Source of the DNA: Pararhizobium sp.
GTDB taxonomy: Bacteria; Pseudomonadota; Alphaproteobacteria; Rhizobiales; Rhizobiaceae
Length of the DNA stretch: 64,000 nt
Assembly (NCBI GenBank): GCA_017794825.1
Contig: CP051237.1
Span: 1,736,001-1,800,000 of the forward strand
Direction: 5' to 3'
In this document: piece after piece, positions 25,945 to 34,921 of the stretch
Position numbering within the stretch: position 1 is the stretch's first letter
Layout: every line of letters starts with the position of its first letter
Translations under genes and position numbers: made by a program
Notes under the pieces: model-generated
Told to the model about the DNA's origin: nothing
Databases searched by the model: none
Seen by the model: only the letters and a program-made list of their open reading frames with translations

Positions 25945-26922
25945 ATGGCTTTGCCGCCGCCACTCGGCCGTCTGAGGCTGCCCATGATCGGCGCGCCGAT
26001 GTTTCTCGTCTCGGGACCAAACCTCGTCATTGAACAGTGCAAGACCGGGATCGTCGGCGCGTTCCCGGCATTAAATGCAAGGGAGAACGAGGGGGAGCCG
26101 GTCGAGTTGGACCGGTGGCTCGATCAAATTCGCCTGGCGTTGAATAAACACGACGCCGCCAATCCCGACAAGCCGACGGCGCCCTATGCCGTCAATCTCA
26201 TCGCGCACCGCTCCAATCCGCGCCTGATGCGTGACGTAGACATTCTCGTCAAACACCGCGCGCCGGTCTGGATCACCTCGCTAGGCGCCCGCCCCGAAAT
26301 CAATGAAGCAGCTCACAGCGTCGGCGCAGTGGTGCTTCACGACGTGATCGACGACAGGTTCGCCCGCAAGGCTATCGAGAAGGGCGCAGACGGTCTGATC
26401 GCCGTCGCGGCCGGAGCCGGCGGACATGCCGGAACGCTGTCGCCCTTCGCCCTCGTCCAGGAGATCAGGCGCTGGTTCGACGGCCCGCTTTTCCTGTCCG
26501 GCGCCATAGCGCGAGGGGACAGTCTGCTCGCTGCTCTCGCCATGGGCGCCGACGGAGGCTATGTCGGGTCGGCATTCATCGCCACCATGGAAGCGCTGGC
26601 GGATCCGGCCTACAAGCGGATGATCTGCGCCAGCCACGCCATGGACATTGTGTATACGGACTATTTCACCGGGATTCGGGGCAACTATCTGCGCCCGTCG
26701 ATCACTGCCTCTGGTCTCGATCCTGACAATCTGGACAGGCTCCAGTTCGATGAGATATCGCCAGCCGAAAAGCCGAAGAGCTGGCGCGACATCTGGGGCT
26801 CCGGTCAAGGCGTCGGCGCGGTTTCGGATATCGTAAGCTGCAGCCAACTGGTCGACCGGTTCGCTCGCGAGTTTAGCGACGCCCGAGCACGCCTGCACGC
26901 GGATATTTCCCGGATCGGTTGA
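25945..26922 (+). CDS. Nitronate monooxygenase-like FMN protein
   Basis: A 325-residue flavoprotein of the 2-nitropropane dioxygenase/NPD family. Typical segments are PMIGAPMFLVSGPNLVIEQC at the start, GLIAVAAGAGGHAGTLSPFA in the middle and PLFLSGAIARGDSLLAALAM, followed by GADGGYVGSAFIAT, which bind FMN phosphate. Related genes are common in acyl-CoA operons, where they may act as enoyl-CoA reductases of the FabK type rather than on nitronates (family knowledge, inference). The ATG is one base after the hydratase stop. Last gene of the plus-strand operon. Confidence 0.88.
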   Translation: MALPPPLGRLRLPMIGAPMFLVSGPNLVIEQCKTGIVGAFPALNARENEGEPVELDRWLDQIRLALNKHDAANPDKPTAPYAVNLIAHRSNPRLMRDVDILVKHRAPVWITSLGARPEINEAAHSVGAVVLHDVIDDRFARKAIEKGADGLIAVAAGAGGHAGTLSPFALVQEIRRWFDGPLFLSGAIARGDSLLAALAMGADGGYVGSAFIATMEALADPAYKRMICASHAMDIVYTDYFTGIRGNYLRPSITASGLDPDNLDRLQFDEISPAEKPKSWRDIWGSGQGVGAVSDIVSCSQLVDRFAREFSDARARLHADISRIG

Positions 26923-27037
26923 AAAGCCACGCCCTTTCCACGCAACCGCCAACCCGGTTCCAACGATAGCGACAATGTCCGGTTTCCAGAAGCCCTCCCG
27001 GGAGGAGTGAACACTTCAGCTTCGGAAGGGAATGGAA

Positions 27038-28157
27038 ATGCCATCTGCAAAACCGGAAGATCATAGGGGATCAAGCGCTCGCGTGGGTATTATGCCGACA
27101 CCCGACAGCTCCGATCGTCACAACGTCGTCAGTCTTCCCGGGGCCAGCGGCCACCCGCAAAAAACACCGGACGAAGAAGCCACTTTCGAAGAACGACGAG
27201 TCGAACTGACGCTCATTCTCGAAATGGCCCGACATGCCTTCGCTGTCGCCGAAGGCGGGATTCAGAACGAAGAGGAGATCGACGAACCGGCCGTGATTCT
27301 CGATATCCTCGTCAAACGGCTGCATGAGATGCGCGCGATATGCAGCCCCGCTATATGGTCCGAGTTGATCCCTGTCGCACAGTCGCACCTGTTGCGCGCC
27401 TATCTGTTCCAGGATCCCTTCACCAGGCGGTCTTTCGAAAAAGCCCCGGGGATACTCCGGAGACGGCGTATTGCTTGACCTGTTGTACAGGCAGCCGAAT
27501 GCAAAAGACCGCGTTGCCGCAAGCAGCCTGCTCGGTCGCGAGATCTACGCCTATACGAGCACGTCCTCCAGTTCGGCTACGGTTCAGGAGCGGCGCAAGA
27601 TTCTCGCCGACATGGTCGATGCGACAGTGCAAAGAAAGGAACGACCCGAAATCCTTTCCGTCGCCTGCGGTCACCTGCGTGAGGCGGAACTCTCCACGGC
27701 CCTGTCTGCGGGCAAACTGAACCGCTGGCTTGCTTTCGATCAGGACGAGGCCAATCTCGCGATAATCGCGGCCAGTCGGAAAGACACCGCCGTCGAACCC
27801 TTCGCCGGAAGCGTCAAAGGTCTGATCGGCGGATACTATGATCTCGGCAGGTTCGACTTTGCCTACACCGCAGGTGTCTACGACTACCTGCCACTCGAAG
27901 GCGCCGCGGCGCTCACCGGCCAGCTACTGGAGATGCTGAAGCCCGGCGGAGAGCTTCTCTTTGCCAATTTCAGCACCGAAGTTGTTCCGGACGGCTACAT
28001 GGAAACCTTCATGAACTGGCAACTTATTCTGCGCGGTGAGTGGGAAATGTGGAACATCATGAATGCCGCCATGGGCCGCCATACTGTGGAGGCCGAAGTG
28101 TTCTTCGGTCAAAACCGCCACATCGTCTATGCGAAACTCCGCAAGACCTGTCACTGA
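27038..28157 (+). pseudogene. PhcB-like SAM methyltransferase, split by a frameshift
   Basis: Two overlapping frames (27038-27478 and 27471-28157) are the halves of one protein of about 370 residues. The first ends DPFTRRSFEKAPGI and then unrelated residues. Dropping one A from the run of five at 27438-27442 restores EKPRGYSGDGVLLDLLYR, the conserved junction of the family. The second half has the SAM motif ILSVACGHLREAELSTAL and a Rossmann core. The closest family I recall is PhcB, which makes 3-hydroxy-palmitate methyl ester signals in Ralstonia, and related methyltransferases. GGAAGGG lies seven bases before the ATG at 27038. It may be a true pseudogene, a sequencing error or, less likely, programmed shifting. 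Confidence 0.75.
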
Positions 28158-28174
28158 TCCCATCTGTCGCAGGC

Positions 28175-28206
28175 GCAGGCAAAGTCGATACGTCGGCTTT
28201 GCCTGC
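28175..28206 (+). terminator. Hairpin after the methyltransferase gene
   Basis: GCAGGCAAAG and CTTTGCCTGC form a perfect ten-base-pair stem around a twelve-base loop, 17 bases after the stop of the methyltransferase frame. Only a weak T-rich tail follows. It probably ends or protects that transcript. Confidence 0.55.
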
Positions 28207-28483
28207 TACTGGCATTTCTCAGGTGGTGGGACCGCTGACATGTCTCCGTCTTTTTCCCCTATGGGAACACAAAGAGAGCGATTAAGCAGCTCAGGGATTT
28301 GGAGTTCCAGAGATTGCAAAACCAAGCCTGTTGCGAATGCTGCTGACGAAGTCAATGCTACCTATTCCAACTCCAACAAACATCTTCAGTTGAGACCGGC
28401 ACGGACTGAACCGTCCATTTCCTTCCGCGCCAAACTCAGAGTCGGCTTCGTACAAAGTGGAACACGACCGATTTCCCAACAAA

Positions 28484-28509
28484 AAAACAAAGTCGAGAAA
28501 CTTTGTTTT
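28484..28509. repeat. AT-rich inverted repeat before gspL
   Basis: AAAACAAAGT, a six-base spacer and ACTTTGTTTT form a perfect ten-base inverted repeat, 42 bases before the gspL start. The tail of T on one side and A on the other could work as a terminator in both directions, or the site could be an operator for the secretion operon. Confidence 0.5.
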
Positions 28510-28551
28510 ACCATTTGGTGTAAGCTGAATCCGCACAGAGAGAATTAGCTC

Positions 28552-29601
28552 ATGCGGTTAGCGGCAACAGTTTCAGATTTTCTTGCTTGGTGGCTTGACG
28601 AACTGGCGGGTATGTTTCCCGTGTTTGCAAAGCACTTCCAGAATTCCCCGAGCGCCACGCTTCTGATTGGTGCGGAAGGCAGCTTGTTTCCGGTAACTCT
28701 AAAAAAAGTTGATCAGACAGAGGACGTCGCTGCCGACTCCATAGAAGAGCTGAACGTCGTTTTCGCGAAGACGTTCGTACGAAAGGGAGAGACGCTGGAA
28801 ATCAGCGTCGATCCAGGGCGCTTTGTGAAGCGTAAGCTGGCCGACAGGAGGCTGCCCGCAAGCCGGACGCAGATGATGGCCGAGGTCGACGTCAGCTCAA
28901 ATACGCCCTTCAAAATTGAGGACGTGTTTCTGGCTTTTCCGGAAGCCGATCCTGACCGGACAGATACGACGTATTTCATCTTCAGGAAAAATGATTTGCA
29001 GCCATTGCTGCAATATGTGCGACGCGCCGGTCTCAAGGTTGCCTCGATCAGCGTCCGCGAGGGAAATGACGGCAGGAGGATGCGTCACCGCGACCTCAAG
29101 CGCATCACCGGTTACAGTCTCTCCGACCGATTGGCTCGATGGACGGGATTCGCCATTGTCGCCGTTCTGGCAATTGGTCTTGCGTTAAGCTGGTATCTGG
29201 AAGCGCGGAGGCTCGACGACGCAAAGCAACTACTTTCCGCCCGGGTAGACGATGCCCGCGGGGAAGCCGGTCGTATACGCGTCCAGTACGATGCACGCAT
29301 GCAACTGCTCGATCAGATGGCCTCGATCAGAAACGAAAAGAACCTGACCAATTCTGCCGTCTATCTCTGGGAGCAGCTGTCGAGGACTCTTCCAGACGAC
29401 AGTTGGTTGACCGACATGAAAATTGCAGATGGCACATTGACAGTGTCCGGGTATTCGCAGTCGGCGGCATCACTCATTTCTCTCATCGAAGACGCCAGCG
29501 GCTTTTCCGATCCGGAGTTCAAATCCGCCGTCGTCAAGGCGCCGAATGTGGACGCCGAACGCTTCACCTTGCAGGCTTCTGTCGACGGACAAAGTCAATG
29601 A
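28552..29601 (+). CDS. gspL: Type II secretion protein GspL
   Basis: Inner-membrane platform protein of 349 residues that anchors the GspE ATPase. The N-terminal half is a divergent actin-like cytoplasmic domain, a transmembrane helix lies near residues 196-215 (AIVAVLAIGLALSWYLEA), and the C-terminal part is a PilN-like periplasmic domain with DDSWLTDMKIADGTLTVSGY, which is the conserved part. First gene of the plus-strand secretion operon L-M-C-K-E-F-H-I-J. The start has AGAGAGA upstream. The N-terminal domain is shorter and more divergent than in model systems, so the name rests on the PilN part and the operon. Confidence 0.85.
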   Translation: MRLAATVSDFLAWWLDELAGMFPVFAKHFQNSPSATLLIGAEGSLFPVTLKKVDQTEDVAADSIEELNVVFAKTFVRKGETLEISVDPGRFVKRKLADRRLPASRTQMMAEVDVSSNTPFKIEDVFLAFPEADPDRTDTTYFIFRKNDLQPLLQYVRRAGLKVASISVREGNDGRRMRHRDLKRITGYSLSDRLARWTGFAIVAVLAIGLALSWYLEARRLDDAKQLLSARVDDARGEAGRIRVQYDARMQLLDQMASIRNEKNLTNSAVYLWEQLSRTLPDDSWLTDMKIADGTLTVSGYSQSAASLISLIEDASGFSDPEFKSAVVKAPNVDAERFTLQASVDGQSQ

Positions 29602-30188
29602 TACGCCTGATCAACAGTCCCCTCGCAGTTCGGCGAATCGTTGCGCTGCTGATGCTTCTGACACTGGTCGGCGTAATCATCATGACCGGTCTCGCCGCAT
29701 TTCTTTCTGTGGGAAATGCTCACACGGCAATCCATGAGCAGCGGGTTGCGCTCGGCCGCCTGCAAAGCGCCATATCCCAGATGTCGGACTGGAACGATTC
29801 ATCCCGTCTCGTCAATTCCGGAGCAAGCTTCGGCTTCCTTGACGGACAGAGCGAGACGATCATTCGCGCCGATCTTCAGAAACGGTTCATGGCCTCAGCC
29901 GCGAATCATCAGGTGAACGTGATATCCGTCGGAAACGTACCCAACTTCATCAAGAACGCAGTCAACTACGCGGGATTGCAGGCCAATGTCTCCGGAACGA
30001 TCGGTGAATTGCAACAGCTTTTGATCGAACTCGAAACGACCAGCCCGATCCTGTTCATCACCGAGATGTCCATCCGTGCGCCCAATTCGTCCAGTCGCAC
30101 CCCCCCTCGAGTCGAACCTCCGCTCGAAGCCCAGTTACGGGTCTACGGCGCGCTACGCCCTGACAGCGAACCGGAGGCGGAGCAATGA
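29598..30188 (+). CDS. gspM: Type II secretion protein GspM
   Basis: A 196-residue bitopic inner-membrane protein: transmembrane helix at about residues 13-36 (IVALLMLLTLVGVIIMTGL), then a coiled segment and a small periplasmic ferredoxin-like domain with ELQQLLIELETTSPILFITE, as in GspM/PilO proteins. The ATG overlaps the gspL stop by four bases. It pairs with GspL in the platform. A proline- and arginine-rich stretch follows around residue 165. Confidence 0.85.
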   Translation: MIRLINSPLAVRRIVALLMLLTLVGVIIMTGLAAFLSVGNAHTAIHEQRVALGRLQSAISQMSDWNDSSRLVNSGASFGFLDGQSETIIRADLQKRFMASAANHQVNVISVGNVPNFIKNAVNYAGLQANVSGTIGELQQLLIELETTSPILFITEMSIRAPNSSSRTPPRVEPPLEAQLRVYGALRPDSEPEAEQ

Positions 30189-30694
30189 AACTGATGGCGT
30201 TGATTGTGGCACTGCTCCTGTTCCTAGCCGGATTTTCAGGTCTTTTCAGGCACATAGTCACGACGCCGATTGACGTTTCACCAATTGCCCCGACTCGTAT
30301 CGCCAAATCGCCCGCCCTTGACGACGACTGGTCCATCGCAGCGCCTGATACCCTTCTAGGCAACGCCGAAATCTCAGCCACGCTCGCGCGTCCCCTGTTC
30401 AGTCACGATCGCAGAAGGTTCATTCCGCCCATAGAACCGGAATTGCCGTCGGAAATTTCCGAGGTCACAACGGGGCGCAATTCCGAAGCTTCAGACCTTG
30501 TGCTCCTTGGCGTCAGTCTGGGCGCGGGGCAGTCCCAGGCCCTGGTTGCAAGCAGGGGGGCCTCCGGCATCTGGGTAAAGCCGGGTGATTCTGTACATTC
30601 CTGGACAGTCGAGGAAATTCGACCGAACGAAGTCAACCTGACCAGGGGAAGCCAAACGGCGAAACTGGAGCTTTATCCTCAGAACGGCGAATAG
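30185..30694 (+). CDS. GspC-like (GspN-type) type II secretion protein
   Basis: A 169-residue protein with one N-terminal transmembrane helix (about residues 4-22) and a small periplasmic domain at residues 100-165 that looks like the homology region of GspC: LVLLGVSLGAGQSQALVASR, then a GIWVKPGD turn and WTVEEIRPNEVNL. GspC links the inner platform to the GspD secretin. The PDZ domain of classical GspC is absent. In rhizobial systems similar genes are sometimes annotated gspN. Starts four bases inside the end of gspM. Confidence 0.72.
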   Translation: MKLMALIVALLLFLAGFSGLFRHIVTTPIDVSPIAPTRIAKSPALDDDWSIAAPDTLLGNAEISATLARPLFSHDRRRFIPPIEPELPSEISEVTTGRNSEASDLVLLGVSLGAGQSQALVASRGASGIWVKPGDSVHSWTVEEIRPNEVNLTRGSQTAKLELYPQNGE

Positions 30695-30702
30695 GACACG
30701 AA

Positions 30703-31596
30703 GTGACGATCACGACAGACGAGGACACGGGCAAAAAGGGCTTCAGCCTTCTCGTCGTATTGCTGACCATACTTGCGATCGCGGCAATCCTGACGCCGAT
30801 TGCGCTCGGCGCCAAGACGAGGGCAATACATACCGCCTCGCTGCTGCGGTCCGATCAGCTGAACTTCCTGTCCGACGGCGTCGCCACGATTCTGGCTTCG
30901 CAGCTCGTTGCCGGTTCCGGCAATGCCGACATCGCGATGAATTCCACCCGGTACCGGTGCACGACGGACGGCGTGACAATCGACTATGCACTTCAAAGAC
31001 ATGACGGGCTGATCAATCTGAACCTGTCCTCAAAGGAACTTCTGGCCACGGGCTTCCAATCACTCGGATTTGGACCGGAAACAGCACAGGATATCGCCGA
31101 AACCGTCATCGCCTTCCGTACCTCCGATCAAGGTCGGGGCCCGGCGTCGAGCCTCGGGGTCCGCGGCGGCCTCAAAAAAGCGCCGATTGAGAGTATTGCC
31201 GAACTCTATGACATCCTGCGGCTTGGCCATGTGGAACTGCAAGCCCTGATGAGGACATTCACTGTCAATTCCACCTCGCCCTGGATCGCTGTTGATCAGG
31301 CGCCCGCGCAGTTGCGGAACCGCATCCTGGACGCCGGAGACTTCGATTCCCTTCCAGGCCCAAACGTTTCCGATTATTCAGGCGCCATTTCGGTTTCCGT
31401 CAACATTTCCGACGGAGTGTCATCCGGTCGGTTCGAAGCAATCTTCGACGTCGGCGGGAGAACGGGAAGAAAGCCGGTCATCCTGGCGTCATGGCGTCAT
31501 GATCTTCCGGCCGCGTCCGGTGTGACCGTGGACGAGGGACGCTGCCGGAACCGGTTTGGCCCGGCGTTCGAATCGACAATAGCCGCGATGAGGTAG
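30703..31596 (+). CDS. gspK: Type II secretion minor pseudopilin GspK
   Basis: Minor pseudopilin of 297 residues at the tip of the pseudopilus. The prepilin peptidase site is KKG-FSLLVVLLTILAI. The fifth residue after cleavage is valine, not glutamate, as is normal for GspK. The large domain includes GLINLNLSSKELL and a helix-rich insert, as in other GspK proteins. The start is GTG at 30703 with AGGA upstream. It forms the tip complex with GspH, I and J coded further on. Confidence 0.85.
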   Translation: MTITTDEDTGKKGFSLLVVLLTILAIAAILTPIALGAKTRAIHTASLLRSDQLNFLSDGVATILASQLVAGSGNADIAMNSTRYRCTTDGVTIDYALQRHDGLINLNLSSKELLATGFQSLGFGPETAQDIAETVIAFRTSDQGRGPASSLGVRGGLKKAPIESIAELYDILRLGHVELQALMRTFTVNSTSPWIAVDQAPAQLRNRILDAGDFDSLPGPNVSDYSGAISVSVNISDGVSSGRFEAIFDVGGRTGRKPVILASWRHDLPAASGVTVDEGRCRNRFGPAFESTIAAMR

Positions 31597-31604
31597 GAGA
31601 CCGG

Positions 31605-33233
31605 ATGAACGAACGTCGCGAGCAGGCAAAGGCTTTTGGTAAATATCTGATCGACAGGGCCGTCATCAACCAGGGCGGGCTTTCGCGCGCCCTTGCTGCG
31701 CTGGATTCGACCAATCACCCGCTGGATACAGTGTTGATCGAACTCGGACTGGTACGCGAAGACAAGCTATACGAATATCTAGCCGGTTTCCTCGATATCC
31801 CGGCTCTTGCTGAACTGAACGTCGAACCGGACAGAAATGCCCTCGATCGGATCGGCATCGACTACCTGCTGAATGCGGCATTACTGCCGGTCTCGACGCA
31901 CAACGGAGGAACGGCTCTCGTTATCGCTGATCCCGTCATGTCAGACGCGCCGGATATGGTGCGCTTCATGCTCGACCGCCCGATCAGCCTCTGCTGCGCA
32001 AGCCGATCGCGTATTGTCGAAATGCTCCAGAACTTGAAGACGGACGCCGAGGACAATGCTGGCGTCGTGGTTCAGGAAACCGAAGATATTGATCTTGGAC
32101 TGGAAGACATCGACCGTTTGAAGGACGTCGCCAACGAGGCGCCGATCATACGGCTTGTCGCCGACATGACCCAGCGCGCCGTCGAACGAGGGGCCACGGA
32201 CATCCATATCGAGCCTTTTGAAGATTCGGTCCATATCCGCATTCGTTGCGATGGAACACTGTCACTGATCGAATCCGTACCGAAACGCCTGCATGCCGGG
32301 TTGTCGACCCGGTTGAAGATCCTGTCGCACCTCAATATCGCGGAACGTCGAATGCCCCAGGACGGGCGCTTGCGCATGTCGGTGCGCGGACAGGAAGTCG
32401 ACATGCGGGTGTCGATCCTGCCGTCGGTCCATGGCGAGACATTCGTCTTGCGAATTCTCGACAGCAGCGCTGTTCCGCTTCGCCTCGACGCCCTGGGATA
32501 TCGCGATCGTGATGTCGAGACCCTGAGAAATCTGTCTCGACTGAACAACGGCATCGTTCTGATTACCGGTCCGACAGGCAGCGGCAAGACGACCACCCTC
32601 TATTCGATGATCAGGGAGATCGACACGGCGCATGTCAAGGTTTTCACGGTCGAAGATCCGATCGAATACCGGATGGAGGGTATCACGCAGGTTCAAGTGA
32701 ACGCTGCCATCGATCTGGATTTTGCCAGGATACTGCGAACGGTTCTGCGTCAGGATCCCGATGTCATCCTGATCGGCGAAATCCGCGACGCCGAGACTGC
32801 AAGGATAGCGATCCGGGCTGCGCTTACCGGACATCTCGTGCTTTCGACGCTGCATACAAACAGCGCCGTGGGCGCATTCTCGAGACTGGTCGATATGGGG
32901 ATAGAAAACTACCTGCTTGCCGACACCGTGCGCGCCGTCATTGGACAGCGACTGCTGCGTACGCGTTGCAGGACATGCAATGGCGGCTTGCCCGGAAGTT
33001 GCCCGAGTTGTGGCGGTACGGGTTACGCCGGCCGGATCGCCGCCTACGAGATTCTGAAAGTCAACTCGAAAATAGCAAGACTGATCCATGACAGCGTCGA
33101 TGACACGGATATTGAAACGGCGGCGGCGGCCGACGGTTTCTCCTCTCTGACCGAATACGCCACTGACCTTGTCGAAAGCGGCGTAACCAACCTGAGAGAA
33201 ACGCAACGCGTCCTCAACATCGGAGAAGCGTAG
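31605..33233 (+). CDS. gspE: Type II secretion ATPase GspE
   Basis: Cytoplasmic ATPase of 542 residues that drives pseudopilus assembly. The N-terminal MshEN-like domain is followed by the ATPase with Walker A GPTGSGKTTTLYSMIREI (near residue 322), an aspartate box, DVILIGEIRDAETA (Walker B), HTNSAVGAF and a four-cysteine zinc site CRTC...CPSC at residues about 456-472. All these are hallmarks of GspE. GGAG lies before the ATG, eight bases after gspK. The gspF start follows directly. Confidence 0.97.
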   Translation: MNERREQAKAFGKYLIDRAVINQGGLSRALAALDSTNHPLDTVLIELGLVREDKLYEYLAGFLDIPALAELNVEPDRNALDRIGIDYLLNAALLPVSTHNGGTALVIADPVMSDAPDMVRFMLDRPISLCCASRSRIVEMLQNLKTDAEDNAGVVVQETEDIDLGLEDIDRLKDVANEAPIIRLVADMTQRAVERGATDIHIEPFEDSVHIRIRCDGTLSLIESVPKRLHAGLSTRLKILSHLNIAERRMPQDGRLRMSVRGQEVDMRVSILPSVHGETFVLRILDSSAVPLRLDALGYRDRDVETLRNLSRLNNGIVLITGPTGSGKTTTLYSMIREIDTAHVKVFTVEDPIEYRMEGITQVQVNAAIDLDFARILRTVLRQDPDVILIGEIRDAETARIAIRAALTGHLVLSTLHTNSAVGAFSRLVDMGIENYLLADTVRAVIGQRLLRTRCRTCNGGLPGSCPSCGGTGYAGRIAAYEILKVNSKIARLIHDSVDDTDIETAAAADGFSSLTEYATDLVESGVTNLRETQRVLNIGEA

Positions 33234-34442
33234 GTGCCGGAGTTCTACTACGAAGCCTATCTTCAGGACGGCCGGACCGATCGCAACACGATTGTGGCAA
33301 GCGACGAGCACGCTGCCCATGCGGCGCTTTCTTCAGCCGGCAAGTTGCCTTTCGTCCTGAAACCGGTTTCACAAGATCCTTCGGCCCGAACAGGTCAACG
33401 GAAAAACCTGTTTCCGCGCCGTTCCAGGAAACACGGATTTCAGCGACTCTTCACCGAGCTGTCTGTACTTTTGAATTCCGGGTTCACGATCGACCAGGCG
33501 ATTGAAGTCATTACCGCGGACAGCAACAGCAACGCCGAAGTCGCGCTTTACCGGGAGATCCTCGACAATCTCAAGGAGGGTCGTTCCGTGTCGGAAGCTT
33601 TCGGCGCCGGCGGCATACCCGCTGATATCACGGCGCTGATCACCGCCGGCGAGCACAGCGGTCGACTAGCCCAGGTGTTTTCATCCATTGCCGAACGATT
33701 TGACGAATCCGCGAAACGAAAATCGGAAGTGCTGGAATCCCTCCTCTATCCGGTCTTTCTTCTTGTGATGGTCACTGTCGCGCTGTTTGTCCTGGCCTTC
33801 TTCCTCGTGCCGGCGATCGAGCCGATCTTCGAGGCGTCCGGCGCCGATACACCGACGATTTTGGCAATCCTGTCCGGCCTTCGCGATTTTTTTACCGGAC
33901 CAGGGCTGCTGCTGGTTCTGGTCTGGCTAACCTTCCTTGGCATCATGCTAAGCCTGCCGTCGGGCCGCACGCTCATGTCATCGCTGCTTTTCAAACTGCC
34001 ACTGGCAGGTCCCTTTCTCTCACGGTCGGCCACCGCCGATTATCTGCGCGTGCTGGGCTTGCTGCTGGCGAACGGAGTGCATGTCAAACAGGCGCTTCGA
34101 CTGGCTTCCGGAACAGCTCGAACACCATCCCTGAGAACAGGATTCGACCGTGTCGAAGAGACAGTGACGTCGGGAAAGAGCCTGCATTATGCCTTGGCGG
34201 ATACAGGCCTGTTCACACATGGCCAGATCACGCAAATCCGTATCGGAGAGGAATCCGACAACCTGCCGGCAATGCTTGCCAGGTGCGCGGCAATCATCGA
34301 CCGGGCACAGAAGGCGACCCTGGATCGGCTGATGACATTCCTGACGCCGGCGGTGACCATCGGAATGGGATTGCTGATCGGAACGCTTGTTGTTTCCGTC
34401 ATGAGCACGCTGCTCAGCATCAACGATCTGGCGCTTCGATGA
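33234..34442 (+). CDS. gspF: Type II secretion platform protein GspF
   Basis: Polytopic inner-membrane protein of 402 residues with two repeated helical domains and three transmembrane segments. Features include LFTELSVLLNSGFTIDQAIE, ITAGEHSGRLAQVFSSIAER and the C-terminal copy with TQIRIGEESDNLPAML. The start is GTG directly after the gspE stop, which suggests translation is coupled. It assembles with GspE, L and M. Confidence 0.96.
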   Translation: MPEFYYEAYLQDGRTDRNTIVASDEHAAHAALSSAGKLPFVLKPVSQDPSARTGQRKNLFPRRSRKHGFQRLFTELSVLLNSGFTIDQAIEVITADSNSNAEVALYREILDNLKEGRSVSEAFGAGGIPADITALITAGEHSGRLAQVFSSIAERFDESAKRKSEVLESLLYPVFLLVMVTVALFVLAFFLVPAIEPIFEASGADTPTILAILSGLRDFFTGPGLLLVLVWLTFLGIMLSLPSGRTLMSSLLFKLPLAGPFLSRSATADYLRVLGLLLANGVHVKQALRLASGTARTPSLRTGFDRVEETVTSGKSLHYALADTGLFTHGQITQIRIGEESDNLPAMLARCAAIIDRAQKATLDRLMTFLTPAVTIGMGLLIGTLVVSVMSTLLSINDLALR

Positions 34443-34921
34443 GTGCACAAAGCAAAAATCCGACAAATGCAGATGGACGAAGCGGCTTCACCCTTTTCGA
34501 AACGCTCGTGGTTCTCGTCATACTGGGCCTGGCGATGAGCATTTCCGCCTACACGGTTTGGGGCCGGTCTGCCAGAACGGATCCGGACCTGCTTGCAGGC
34601 CATATCAGGCAGTTCCTGCATTCGGCCCATTTGAAAGCCCTGATAACCGGCAACACTACGAGCGTCATTTTCGATCTCGAGTCCAGGCTCATAAGCGGTG
34701 ATTTCGACGCGGCGACGATCGAAATTCCGGAAGGTGTCGAGATTGCGCTCATCGTTGGGCGCGAACTCGTCGAATCCGAGCGCGGTGCGCCGGTCCTGTT
34801 CTTCGGCCAGGGCGGATCTTCCGGCCTGCGTATAGAGCTTTCGGGCGATGACGGCCGTCGTTCCGTCGTCACGACGAACTGGCTGACCGGCGCCACACGG
34901 ATCGTGGAAGAGCAGCCATGA
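34439..34921 (+). CDS. gspH: Type II secretion minor pseudopilin GspH
   Basis: Minor pseudopilin of 160 residues. The prepilin peptidase site is RSG-FTLFETLVVLVILGLAM with glutamate at position 5 of the mature protein. The rest has the GspH pattern, with SVIFDLESRLISG and an ending RSVVTTNWLTGATRI. The ATG overlaps the gspF stop by four bases; the frame is open upstream to 34283 but within gspF. Function inferred from position and length. Confidence 0.87.
   Translation: MSAQSKNPTNADGRSGFTLFETLVVLVILGLAMSISAYTVWGRSARTDPDLLAGHIRQFLHSAHLKALITGNTTSVIFDLESRLISGDFDAATIEIPEGVEIALIVGRELVESERGAPVLFFGQGGSSGLRIELSGDDGRRSVVTTNWLTGATRIVEEQP

Larger units (their letters stand above)
28158..28551. other. 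Intergenic stretch with two hairpins, upstream of gspL
   Basis: About 390 bases with no convincing gene; an open frame at 28063-28548 has no family resemblance and overlaps the methyltransferase. It holds the terminator-like hairpin at 28175-28206 and the AT-rich inverted repeat at 28484-28509, and must hold the promoter for the secretion operon that starts at 28552. Confidence 0.5.

Noticed and set aside
28063..28548. A 161-codon plus-strand frame before gspL
   Set aside because: It begins inside the methyltransferase frame, has no family pattern and crosses two hairpins.
32262..33320. A 352-codon minus-strand frame
   Set aside because: Antisense to gspE, which carries Walker boxes and the zinc site.
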